Shown here piece by piece: positions 22,910 through 29,530 of a DNA stretch of 30,953 nt. The notes below the pieces were generated by a model. The model was not told where the DNA came from, searched no databases, and was given only the letters and a program-made list of their open reading frames with translations. Each line of letters begins with the position of its first letter. Position 1 is the stretch's first letter. Source of the DNA: a virus; IMG/VR virus record IMGVR_UViG_3300048839_000337, positions 1-30,953 of that record. One strand, 5' to 3'. The position numbers and the translations under genes are program-made.

Positions 22910-23491
22910 GGATGTATCTCCGCTCGGGGTATGAAAGAACTTCGCGTCGGTGCGCGGATCTGCGCCCAGGGTGACGATGGAAACTTCGCGCACCTGGCCG
23001 TTGCGCAGCACGTTGACCGGGCCGTTGAAAACCTGGCCGTTGACGTTGACGCTCTTGCCGGCGGGCACCCATTCGCGTGTGAACGCAAACAGGCCCACGC
23101 TCATCTCGAACGGCACGCCGCGCTGCGCGAGTTGGGCAATGCGCTCGGCGCTGCTGCCGGCCATGTCGCTGAACAGCCGGCCCGACACCGACATCGCGCC
23201 GTCCTTGTTGGCGGCCTGCTCGACGACGCCGACGATGTCAGACCGCCAGTGGCTGTCCAGCAGCGGCAGGCGCTGCTTGAACGTGGTGGTGGCCATGTCG
23301 ATGACCACCTCGTAGTCGGGCACGAAGTTACCGCTGTAGGCAATGCCCTCGAAACGCGCCGGCAGGGCGCCGTCGGCCGCGGGCTTGAGCTCGATGGGCG
23401 CGCTCATCAGCACCATGCTGCCGGGCGCGTGATCGTCCTTGGGCTGGGCTGTCCGCTGCTGGCGGTGCGACGGAGCTGCGACTTGGTTCAT
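22418..23491 (-). CDS. prohead protease with C-terminal scaffold region
   Basis: 357 aa, ATG at 23491. Residues 30-190 are a prohead serine protease of HK97-like type: LLDSHWRSD places catalytic His at 81, and VPFEMSVGL places Ser at 131, at the spacing known from HK97 protease. The second half is helical and Ala/Glu-rich (LTTKVAELTAQAATHADALA), then ending GAYTAYKTAAS: a scaffold-type tail that the protease would remove. An internal ATG at 22909 begins this scaffold region. The 66-bp gap upstream carries one copy of the 29-bp repeat. Confidence 0.85.
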   Translation of the reverse strand: MNQVAAPSHRQQRTAQPKDDHAPGSMVLMSAPIELKPAADGALPARFEGIAYSGNFVPDYEVVIDMATTTFKQRLPLLDSHWRSDIVGVVEQAANKDGAMSVSGRLFSDMAGSSAERIAQLAQRGVPFEMSVGLFAFTREWVPAGKSVNVNGQVFNGPVNVLRNGQVREVSIVTLGADPRTDAKFFHTPSGDTSMQLNLEQLTTKVAELTAQAATHADALAAAREEAAGAERQRIQAVFAQGMPGHDALIAQLAFDGKTTGPEAAVAVLQAERKLRGTAAAQLAADAPAPVKPVAAPADRAGADASEDESLPLAERCKATWDKNPALRAEFSSLGAYTAYKTAASRGSARIYSRKEA

Positions 23492-23524
23492 CGTGAGGCT
23501 GGACTCTAGGCAGGACGCCGCGAA

Positions 23525-23553
23525 CGCATCAGGGGGAGACGTGAGACGCGATC
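23525..23553. repeat. 29-bp exact direct repeat, copy 1
   Basis: CGCATCAGGGGGAGACGTGA and 9 more bases, identical at 25410-25438. In transcript direction it begins 4 bases after the portal TGA. Here the stop and repeat are separated by an additional TCGCGA compared with copy 2. Confidence 0.9.
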
Positions 23554-23557
23554 GCGA

Positions 23558-25138
23558 TCACGGCTCGACGTCCTGTTCCGGCGCGGCGGCAACGGGCTCG
23601 GCGGCGCCGTGCACGACGAGCCCGGCGGAGCGGCGGGCCTCGTTTTCTTCGACGGCCTGGCGGTGCTTGGTTTCCCAGTCGACGCCGTCGTGCAGCAGGC
23701 TCTCGGACTGCAGGGTGCTGATGCCGAGCTCGACGCGGCCGCGGGCAGCGCGCACTTCCTTCTCGGGGTCCAGGCTGCCGGGTCCGTCGCCCACCCAGAC
23801 CGCAGAGCACCAGGCGGCGCGCACCACGTCGTCGGCGAAGAAGCCCGGGGCGGCGATGCGGCCTTCGGCCACTTCTTCGGCCAGCCACAGCTCGTACACC
23901 GGCTGGCAGAAGCCGGTGGCCATCCAGTCGCGCCAGCCCATGAAGAAGCGCCACGCCATGAGCAGAGCGCCCTTGGCGGCGCTGTAGCTGCTCTGGTAGC
24001 TCATCACCAGCACTTCGTAGGGCAGCCCGATGGCCATGCCGATCTGCCGCATGCAGCTGGCGACGAAGGGGTCGAACTGGGCGTTGGGTCGGCCGGGGTT
24101 GCTGGTGACGGGTTCCTCGCCGGGCAGCAGGTTGACGGCCTTGCCGCCTTCGAGCTCGCCGCTCCACTGCGAAGCCTTGTCGACGATGGCGCGCTGCGAA
24201 TCGGTGTCGAACAGGTCGCCGAACGCCTGCGGGTCCATGCGCAGGAACACGGCAAACAGGCCCGAGACCACGGCGGCCTCGAGCTCGGCCTCGGTGTACC
24301 TGGTGATCTGCTTGATGGGCTCGAGCACCGGCGCCAGCATGGGCACCCCGCGGCGCAGACCCGGGCGCAGCTGCTTGAACAGGTGCAGCACGTTGCGGCG
24401 GCCGGTCGCTTCGCCGCGGGCCGCGACCCACTGCCCGCCGCGGGCAATTTTGCCCAGGTCGCCGGGGTGATGGTCGAGCACGTGGTAGCGCAGGGCCTCG
24501 CCGGTCTCGGCGCTGTGGTCGATGCCCTCGGTCAGCGTGGCGGTGTTGCTGCTGCCCATCGGGTTGGCCACGCGGTCGGCCTCCAGCATCTGCAGCGCCA
24601 GGCGCTTGCGGCCGGCACGTTCCACGCGGGGCGTCAGCGTGAAGATGTCGCCGCGGCTGAGCGTGCCGCGCAGGGCCTGGTCCTGCAGGCCGTAGAAATT
24701 GAGGTGCCGCGCCAGGTCGCAGTCGGGGCTGGTAGCCCAGGCACGGAAGCGGCGCTTGACGTCGGCCTGCCACGCCTTGACCTGCGGCTTGGTCAGGCGC
24801 AGGTAGTCGCCGTCGATCTGCGGGCTGCAGGCCAGGCCGGTGCCGATGACGTGCGAGGCGTGGGTGTTGATGACGGCCGCGCCCACCGGGGCGTTGCGTT
24901 CCAGGTCCGCGCATCGGTCGCGCAGGGTGGGCAGGTCGGCGATGATGTCGCTGTCGGGCGAGCCGGCGCTGGTGCGCCAGGACGAGAGCGCCGCCTTGTC
25001 CTTGCGGGCTCCGTTGTAGCCGCCGGCCAGGGCCAGCTGGTGGCGGGCGACCAGGCGCCTGGCCGCGGCGCGCGGGGCCACGTAGGCGATGACGCGGTCC
25101 AGCAGGTTGATCTGGGGTGGCGGTTGCTTGAGGCGCAT
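23558..25138 (-). CDS. portal protein, lambda family
   Basis: 526 aa, ATG at 25138, 12 bases after the connector gene stop. MRLKQPPPQINLLDRVIAYV, then ADLPTLRDRCADLERNAPVG and ATLTEGIDHSAETGEALRYH; LKQLRPGLRRGVPMLAPVLE (in pattern) and QIGMAIGLPYEVLVMSYQSS, YSAAKGALLMAWRFFMGWRD identify the lambda-type phage portal family (PF05136). Twelve copies should form the vertex ring through which DNA is packaged and ejected. Family length is about 530. The C-terminal tail is Ala/Glu-rich and ends EQDVEP. Confidence 0.93.
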   Translation of the reverse strand: MRLKQPPPQINLLDRVIAYVAPRAAARRLVARHQLALAGGYNGARKDKAALSSWRTSAGSPDSDIIADLPTLRDRCADLERNAPVGAAVINTHASHVIGTGLACSPQIDGDYLRLTKPQVKAWQADVKRRFRAWATSPDCDLARHLNFYGLQDQALRGTLSRGDIFTLTPRVERAGRKRLALQMLEADRVANPMGSSNTATLTEGIDHSAETGEALRYHVLDHHPGDLGKIARGGQWVAARGEATGRRNVLHLFKQLRPGLRRGVPMLAPVLEPIKQITRYTEAELEAAVVSGLFAVFLRMDPQAFGDLFDTDSQRAIVDKASQWSGELEGGKAVNLLPGEEPVTSNPGRPNAQFDPFVASCMRQIGMAIGLPYEVLVMSYQSSYSAAKGALLMAWRFFMGWRDWMATGFCQPVYELWLAEEVAEGRIAAPGFFADDVVRAAWCSAVWVGDGPGSLDPEKEVRAARGRVELGISTLQSESLLHDGVDWETKHRQAVEENEARRSAGLVVHGAAEPVAAAPEQDVEP

Positions 25139-25150
25139 GCCTGGGGCCGG

Positions 25151-25378
25151 TTAGCTGGACGGCACGATGGTGCGGGCCCGGCTGCGGCCGGCGGCGCCCA
25201 CGCTGAGGCTTACGACGCGGGCGTTCCACGTGGAAATGCCGAGCTGGATGCCCTCCAGGTCGGCCCGCGTGAGCTTGCGGCCGTTGATCTCGTAGCTCTG
25301 GCCGCTGAGGACGGCCGTCTCGGCAGCCAGGTAGGCGGCCAGCTGGGTTTCTGCCTGCGCGAGCGTGATTCCGGCCAT
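25151..25378 (-). CDS. head-tail connector/adaptor-like protein (DUF6148-like)
   Basis: 75 aa, ATG at 25378 after a 58-bp gap that carries copy 2 of the 29-bp repeat. MAGITLAQAETQLAAYLAAE then YEINGRKLTRADLEGIQLGI: the pattern of small proteins (DUF6148) found between large terminase and portal; gpW is the comparable lambda protein. Helical. The C-terminal extension after residue 60 (GAAGRSRARTIVPSS) is basic. No clear Shine-Dalgarno is seen. Confidence 0.7.
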   Translation of the reverse strand: MAGITLAQAETQLAAYLAAETAVLSGQSYEINGRKLTRADLEGIQLGISTWNARVVSLSVGAAGRSRARTIVPSS

Positions 25379-25409
25379 AGCTGGCCGAATCTAGAGCGCA
25401 TCCCCCGCG

Positions 25410-25438
25410 CGCATCAGGGGGAGACGTGAGACGCGATC
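25410..25438. repeat. 29-bp exact direct repeat, copy 2
   Basis: Identical to 23525-23553. It overlaps the last 2 bases of the TGA of the Mor-like gene and precedes the connector gene. CCCCC (25402-25406) and GGGGG nearby give a 6-bp hairpin TCCCCC/GGGGGA with a 10-base loop unique to this copy. Confidence 0.9.
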
Positions 25439-25748
25439 AGCGCTTGATGATGCGGTACAGGGTGGCGCGCGAGATGCCACGGTCGCTGGTGATGCTGCTC
25501 AGCGGCTTGTTGGCCAGGTAGTCTGCACGGACGGCCTGCTCCGTGTCGGGCCGGGCCCTGCCCTGCAGCTGCCGCCGGCGCTCGAGGTCGGCCGCGCAGG
25601 TCTTGGCCACGTAGCCGACGACATGCCCGCCCCACTCGCGGCGGGCCTCGCGCTCGGCCGCCAGCGCCTGCTCGGCCGTGATGCCGACGGAGACCTGCCG
25701 GATCACGCAGTCGATCACCGAGCGGATGATGTCGCGGCGGTCGGTCAT
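25437..25748 (-). CDS. Mor-like HTH DNA-binding protein inside the head module
   Basis: 103 aa, ATG at 25748 sharing ATGA with the GpA stop. Residues about 25-50 (EQALAAEREARREWGGHVVG) have the Arg/Glu-rich helix and WGG turn of the Mor/C activator dimerisation domain, and residues 72-102 (VRADYLANKPLSSITSDRGI, then SRATLYRIIKR) form a C-terminal helix-turn-helix like Mor/Hin. Mor activates middle transcription in phage Mu. A DNA-binding gene between terminase and portal is unexpected. It could be a late regulator or a packaging-related DNA-binding protein. Assignment moderate, by pattern. Confidence 0.6.
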   Translation of the reverse strand: MTDRRDIIRSVIDCVIRQVSVGITAEQALAAEREARREWGGHVVGYVAKTCAADLERRRQLQGRARPDTEQAVRADYLANKPLSSITSDRGISRATLYRIIKR

Positions 25749-27742
25749 TTGACGAAGCGCTTGAGGCCGCCGAGCGAGATTGGCCCACCTGGAACTGCAA
25801 TTCCAGCACTGATAGGCGCCACTGCAGCCGCCGATTCCTCGGCCGGCGCGTCGAACAAGTCACGGGCTTCCACGCGGCTGTGCCACTTCTGCCAGTCGCC
25901 CTCGCGCCAGCGGTCGATGTGCAGCAGGTGAGCACCGGCCAGCGCGTAGACGGCGCAATCAAGCGCCTCGTTGCGCCGGCCTGCAGGCTTGACCCACTCC
26001 AGGCGCGGGTGGCCCTTGACGTAGCGCGTGACCAGGCGCTCGCTGGTGAGCTGCTCGAACACCTCGGCCGGCAGGTGCTTGCTCAGGTGCACGTACCCGG
26101 CGCCCGGCTCGGCGATGCGCAGGCGGCCGTAGATCTCGCTCTTGGCCGTGTCGGTGCCGATGGGCCAGAGCTTGACGCCGCGCTTGTGCTTCTCGCCGCG
26201 CCAGGTGAGGTCCTGGTCTGTCGGCTTGCCGATGATCGTCTTGCCGGCCACCGACATGCCCTTCACGGCATGCACGCCGGCATGCTGGTGCGCCCGGGTG
26301 TAGCTGTAGACGGCCTGCGTGTGGTGGCCACCGGAGTCGATCATGCACGCCAGGATCGGCGCTTGCCGGCCGCTGGCCTGCAGGATGGGCGTGCGCCGGT
26401 ATTCGGTGAGCGCTGCCCACGGACTGCCCGTCTCGGACTCCGGCATGGCCGGGTCGCCGTAGATCATCATGCGGTCGACCAGCTGCCGCTCCATGCCGCG
26501 GCCCCACGCCCACACGTAGACCTCGAGCCGGTCGCCCTGCACGTCGACACCGGCGGTGCACACGTACAGGCCGGAGATGACGCGGCGCAGCGGGAAGTCG
26601 GCGGCGCGCCGGCGCAGGGCGTGCTCGTCGGCGCGGTCGCCTTGTTCCTCGAAGGTTTCGGCGAGCGAGGTGTTGATGAACGACTTCAGCTTGGTCACGT
26701 CGCCAGATCTGGAGGCGTCCATCGCCTCGACCCACTTCGACACCATCCAGCGCCAGCTACGCCAGCCGACCGGGCTGTAGAGCTTGTTCAGGTGGAAGCC
26801 GGCCACGGAGCCCATCTGCGCGCCCGGGTTCTCGGCCCGCCACTCGCCGCCCTCGAGCATTGCGGTCTTGTGGTGCTCCTCGATGCTGGCGCCGCAGTGC
26901 CGGCACACGTAGACCGCCGTTTCCGGCCTGGCGCTGCCGTCCTCCGACTTGAGCCACTTGATGCCGTACTCCTTGTCGGCGCCCCACTCCAGGTGCTGGA
27001 ACTCGCCGCAGTGCGGGCACGGCACGAAGTAGCGCCGCCGGTCGCTGGTGAGGTATTCGGACTCGATGCGCGAGAAGTCGCGGAGGGTTGGCGTGCTGCA
27101 CAGCAGCAGTTTGCGGTCGCTGTAGTTGCTCATGCGCTCGCCGACGAGCGTGAGCGGGTCGCCCTCGCCGTCCACGTCCATCGGGTAGCCGTCGATTTCG
27201 TCGCAGCAGACCAGGCCGAGCGGCTTGGACGCCAGCGAGCGCGCGGAGTTGGCGCCGGCAAAGAACAGGGTCGCGCCGCCGGCCAGGCTCTTGGTCTGCC
27301 AGGTGGCCGACTCGTCCCGGGACGACGGTTTGGACAGCCTGCCGGCGATCTCGGGCATTCCGCGCACCGTCGGCATGAACCGCTCGCGGCTGTGGTCCTT
27401 GCTGTCGGAAAGCGTCGGCTGCACGATCATCATGTCCATCGGGCTGCGGTGAATCCGCTGCAGGATCGTGTTGTAGAGCACCTCGGTCTTGCCGAGCTGC
27501 GTAGCGAATTGCATGACCACGCGCTCGATGCCGGATCCCTCGCTCATGCACGCCATCGGCTCGCGCAGGTACGGCGTGCGCGACGTTCTCCACTGGCCTT
27601 TCTCCGGGCCCTTGGCAATCTGGCGGAACTTGTCGGCCCAGTCGGCGATGCTTTCCACCGGCGCCGGCCGCAGATGCTGCGCCCAGACGGCCAGAATGGC
27701 GGCCTCGGCCTGGTCGTCCATCAGGAGGTCGCGCATGCCCAT
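25745..27742 (-). CDS. terminase large subunit, GpA type
   Basis: 665 aa, ATG at 27742 sharing one base with the small subunit stop (TGATG). Walker A-like ATQLGKTE (80-87) in FATQLGKTEV, Walker B LVCCDEID (177-184), LLLCSTPT coupling motif (213-219), a zinc-binding pair CPHC (242-245) and CRHC (280-283), and nuclease-domain acidic residues in TAGVDVQGDR and AGRRNEALDCAVYAL. This is the lambda gpA family (PF05876), which cuts cos ends and drives packaging. Length near the family norm. The C-terminal tail after AHLLHIDRW is a short Ala-rich extension. Confidence 0.95.
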   Translation of the reverse strand: MGMRDLLMDDQAEAAILAVWAQHLRPAPVESIADWADKFRQIAKGPEKGQWRTSRTPYLREPMACMSEGSGIERVVMQFATQLGKTEVLYNTILQRIHRSPMDMMIVQPTLSDSKDHSRERFMPTVRGMPEIAGRLSKPSSRDESATWQTKSLAGGATLFFAGANSARSLASKPLGLVCCDEIDGYPMDVDGEGDPLTLVGERMSNYSDRKLLLCSTPTLRDFSRIESEYLTSDRRRYFVPCPHCGEFQHLEWGADKEYGIKWLKSEDGSARPETAVYVCRHCGASIEEHHKTAMLEGGEWRAENPGAQMGSVAGFHLNKLYSPVGWRSWRWMVSKWVEAMDASRSGDVTKLKSFINTSLAETFEEQGDRADEHALRRRAADFPLRRVISGLYVCTAGVDVQGDRLEVYVWAWGRGMERQLVDRMMIYGDPAMPESETGSPWAALTEYRRTPILQASGRQAPILACMIDSGGHHTQAVYSYTRAHQHAGVHAVKGMSVAGKTIIGKPTDQDLTWRGEKHKRGVKLWPIGTDTAKSEIYGRLRIAEPGAGYVHLSKHLPAEVFEQLTSERLVTRYVKGHPRLEWVKPAGRRNEALDCAVYALAGAHLLHIDRWREGDWQKWHSRVEARDLFDAPAEESAAAVAPISAGIAVPGGPISLGGLKRFVK

Positions 27743-28221
27743 CAGGTCGCGCCCTTGTCCAGCGCCGCGCGCAGTTCGGCGTCCAGCATGGCCGACACCT
27801 TGGCCACGTCCGTCTCGGCCGCCAGCAGCGGCGCCAGCCGCGCCTTGACCTGCAGCACGGAGTCCTTGATCTGCGCCGCCCGGGTGCCGACGACGCGCTC
27901 CATCACCTCGCGCCGCAGCAGCTCGCCGCGCAGTTCGGCCAGCTTGAACTCGGCCAGGTTCGCCTCGGCCCGCTCGCGCCTGGCGCGCTCCTCCTGGTAG
28001 TCAATCGAGTCGAATTGCGCGGCAACGGCGGGCGCTGCCTGCGCCACGGGTGTCGGCTTCTCGGTGTTTCGCGTGAAACGCGGGTCTGGCCGCACGTTGT
28101 CCCGCTTCCAACTGGTGGCCGCAGCCTCGCTGTCCATCGGCATGCCGGCGCGCTTGTACCGCGACACCAGCGATGGCGAGCACCGCAGGACGGCCGCCAT
28201 CTGCCTGACGCCCATCGTCAT
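27742..28221 (-). CDS. terminase small subunit, Nu1-like
   Basis: 159 aa, ATG at 28221 overlapping the upstream small gene (ATGA). The N-terminal HTH MTMGVRQMAAVLRCSPSLVS followed by RYKRAGMPMDSEAAATSWKR is the Nu1/gpNu1 DNA-binding domain that recognises the cos region. A middle helix (ERARRERAEANLAEFKLAEL) gives the dimerisation part and the C-terminus should bind GpA. It precedes GpA as in lambda. The cos region it binds is expected upstream but cannot be fixed. Confidence 0.88.
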   Translation of the reverse strand: MTMGVRQMAAVLRCSPSLVSRYKRAGMPMDSEAAATSWKRDNVRPDPRFTRNTEKPTPVAQAAPAVAAQFDSIDYQEERARRERAEANLAEFKLAELRGELLRREVMERVVGTRAAQIKDSVLQVKARLAPLLAAETDVAKVSAMLDAELRAALDKGAT

Positions 28222-28343
28222 GGGCGTGCACCTGTAAACATGGCCTGTTCACACATTGCACAGGCCAGGACTGGTTCGCACGCGAGGTCCGAATTACCCG
28301 CAGGGGGCGACCCGCTCGGGAGGACCCAGAGCGATTTCTTCAT
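28218..28343 (-). CDS. 41-aa Cys-containing peptide bridging two genes
   Basis: An ORF of 42 codons from ATG at 28343 to TGA at 28218: it shares ATGA with the stop of the GPZ-like gene (28340) and ATGA with the Nu1 start. MKKSLWVLPSGSPPAGNSDL is followed by ACEPVLACAMCEQAMFTGAR, with Cys in a C-x6-C-x2-C pattern. Exact fit to the gap supports it. A half zinc ribbon is possible. It is short enough to be missed by normal annotation. Confidence 0.6.
   Translation of the reverse strand: MKKSLWVLPSGSPPAGNSDLACEPVLACAMCEQAMFTGARP
28241..28267. repeat. inverted repeat upstream of the small terminase gene
   Basis: TGGCCTGT, 11 bases, then ACAGGCCA: a perfect 8-bp dyad 20 bp upstream of the Nu1 start. 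In lambda-like phages this place holds cos/cosB sites bound by the small terminase, so a packaging or regulatory site is possible; it also lies inside the 41-aa ORF. Confidence 0.45.
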
Positions 28344-29164
28344 GCCGCCGCCCGCTTCGCCGCCACGCGGCTGATGTGATCCTGAATGGCCGCGCCGACC
28401 TGCGCATTCAGCTGACTCTCGACGGTCTTCTGCGCGACGTAGTCGAAGTCGAAGCGCTCGGCCTCGTACTCGGCCTTGCTCACGTAGATGACGATTGGCC
28501 GAGGATCGGTGCGCCCGAAGGCCGTGGACCGCACCTGATAGATGCCTGGCAGCAGCTTGCCGCGCCCGTTGGGGAATGCGATGTACTGCCCGCCGGCCCG
28601 CTTGTAGGCGTTTTCGATCTTCCTGGCCTTGGACTTGCGCTCGCTGCCGGTGTCGCCGAAGGCGAACTGAGTGAGCGTGCTCTTGGCGCCGCTGCTCAGC
28701 TCGATGCGGAGTTGGCTGAAGACCTGCCGGAGCTGGCCGCCGCTGATGTTGCCGAAGGCGTCCAGGCGCGCGAACTTGCCTGGCACGCTGCGCATGTCGC
28801 TCGGCATGGCGCCGGCGCTGACCAGGCGGCGCTCGTACGCCTTGAGCGTGCGCAGTCCACCGCGGACCTGCCACCGCAGCCAGTTGAGCGGCGCGCGCCC
28901 AGAGCCGCCCTGACTGAACGGGTTCTCTGCGATGCCTACCGTGGCCTCCAGCTTCTCGGCTGTGGCACGCTGCATGAAGATGGCGCCCAGCGTGCGTGGC
29001 GTCGGGCGGACGAAGACGTCACGCATCTCGCGCTGTTCAGCCTCGCGCACGGCCTGCGCCGTCTTCGTCAGCCCGGTGGCCATCGCGGCATTGAACCGCC
29101 TGTCGCTGAACCCCTCCAGCGTGGCCCTCAGCTCTGCGATGCCGGTGATGGTGATCGTCGTCAT
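28340..29164 (-). CDS. minor tail protein Z-like (GPZ family), displaced
   Basis: 274 aa, ATG at 29164 sharing ATGA with the preceding stop. MTTITITGIAELRATLEGFS then ALTKTAQAVREAEQREM-like helix, VRPTPRTLGAIFMQRATAEK, and APLNWLRWQVRGG: the pattern of phage minor tail Z/tail completion proteins, which in lambda lie between FII and U. Here it lies upstream of the terminase genes. It is longer than lambda Z by about 80 residues. The C-terminal part (IYVSKAEYEAERFDFDYVAQ) is conserved-looking. Another tail completion family is the alternative. Confidence 0.55.
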   Translation of the reverse strand: MTTITITGIAELRATLEGFSDRRFNAAMATGLTKTAQAVREAEQREMRDVFVRPTPRTLGAIFMQRATAEKLEATVGIAENPFSQGGSGRAPLNWLRWQVRGGLRTLKAYERRLVSAGAMPSDMRSVPGKFARLDAFGNISGGQLRQVFSQLRIELSSGAKSTLTQFAFGDTGSERKSKARKIENAYKRAGGQYIAFPNGRGKLLPGIYQVRSTAFGRTDPRPIVIYVSKAEYEAERFDFDYVAQKTVESQLNAQVGAAIQDHISRVAAKRAAA

Positions 29165-29355
29165 GGCCGCCTGCTCCCGAACTCCCGCACCACCCCATCC
29201 GGCCCCGTCTCCTGCACCCAGAAACCGCCCTTGCCCTGCATGGCAGCCTTGATGCGCGAATCGGCCTTCTCCCGCCCCAGCAACTGCCGCAGCCAGTCCA
29301 CCATCTCGGCGGTGGCGGGCATCAAGGCGCGCATGGGTTGCGGCTTTTCTTGCAC
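29161..29355 (-). CDS. small phage protein upstream of the Z-like gene, unknown
   Basis: 64 aa from GTG at 29355, one base after the stop of the repeat-rich ORF (TGA A GTG); an ATG at 29334 is the alternative, giving 57 aa. An even longer frame reaches into the repeat array and is less likely. ATAEMVDWLRQLLGREKADS, then KGGFWVQETGPDGVVREFGS: in recollection a common short phage protein with the ending GFWxxEx-GPDGxxREFG. It shares ATGA with the Z-like start. Function unknown. Confidence 0.6.
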   Translation of the reverse strand: MQEKPQPMRALMPATAEMVDWLRQLLGREKADSRIKAAMQGKGGFWVQETGPDGVVREFGSRRP

Positions 29356-29356
29356 T

Positions 29357-29530
29357 TCAACCACCCCGCAGGGACAAATACAGGGACAAGCCGGGGACAA
29401 AACAGGCGGCATTAGGGACAGGGACATTTGTCCCTAATGCCTTATGCGCGCGCGAGTCCCTGTCCCTGCCTTTTGTCCCCGTTTTAGGGACAGATTTGTA
29501 ACTTTCGGGGACAAAACTCAGCGGCATCAT
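29357..29530 (-). CDS. 57-aa ORF made largely of GGGACA repeats
   Basis: ATG at 29530 shares ATGA with the helicase stop and the TGA lies one base before the GTG of the next gene, so the ORF tiles the gap exactly. MMPLSFVPESYKSVPKTGTK then GTNVPVPNAACFVPGLSLYL: VP/FVP and GT pairs arise from TGTCCC and GGGACA repeats. Whether it is a gene or a regulatory array kept open by chance is undecided. Confidence 0.45.
   Translation of the reverse strand: MMPLSFVPESYKSVPKTGTKGRDRDSRAHKALGTNVPVPNAACFVPGLSLYLSLRGG
29371..29513. repeat. iteron-like array of GGGACA hexamers in both orientations
   Basis: GGGACA occurs at 29371, 29383, 29394, 29415, 29421, 29487 and 29508 on the plus strand and as TGTCCC at 29429, 29461 and 29474: ten exact copies in about 145 bp, commonly extended to GGGACAAA. 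AT-rich spacers alternate. It follows the replicative helicase gene, the usual surrounding of phage origins or replication-protein sites. Confidence 0.8.
29408..29441. repeat. 13-bp perfect inverted repeat within the array
   Basis: GGCATTAGGGACA, 8 bases (GGGACATT), then TGTCCCTAATGCC. A nested alternative stem GGGACA-TT-TGTCCC (29421-29434) also forms. It could be a replication origin hairpin, a terminator-like attenuator or a repressor site. Confidence 0.75.

Noticed and set aside
23609-25429. 606-aa plus-strand open frame opposite the portal gene
   Set aside because: Shadow of the portal frame; no recognisable motif.
25880-28000. 706-aa open frame on the plus strand
   Set aside because: It is antisense to the well-supported terminase genes. 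In GC-rich DNA such frames stay open by codon bias. The protein is Ala/Val/His/Arg-rich and has no family pattern.
28302-28313. cosN-like GGGGGCGACCCG
   Set aside because: Similarity to lambda cosN is partial and GC-rich sequence makes chance likely; no end-mapping information.
29371-29513. CRISPR array
   Set aside because: Repeats are hexamers in both orientations with irregular short spacing, unlike CRISPR repeats and spacers.
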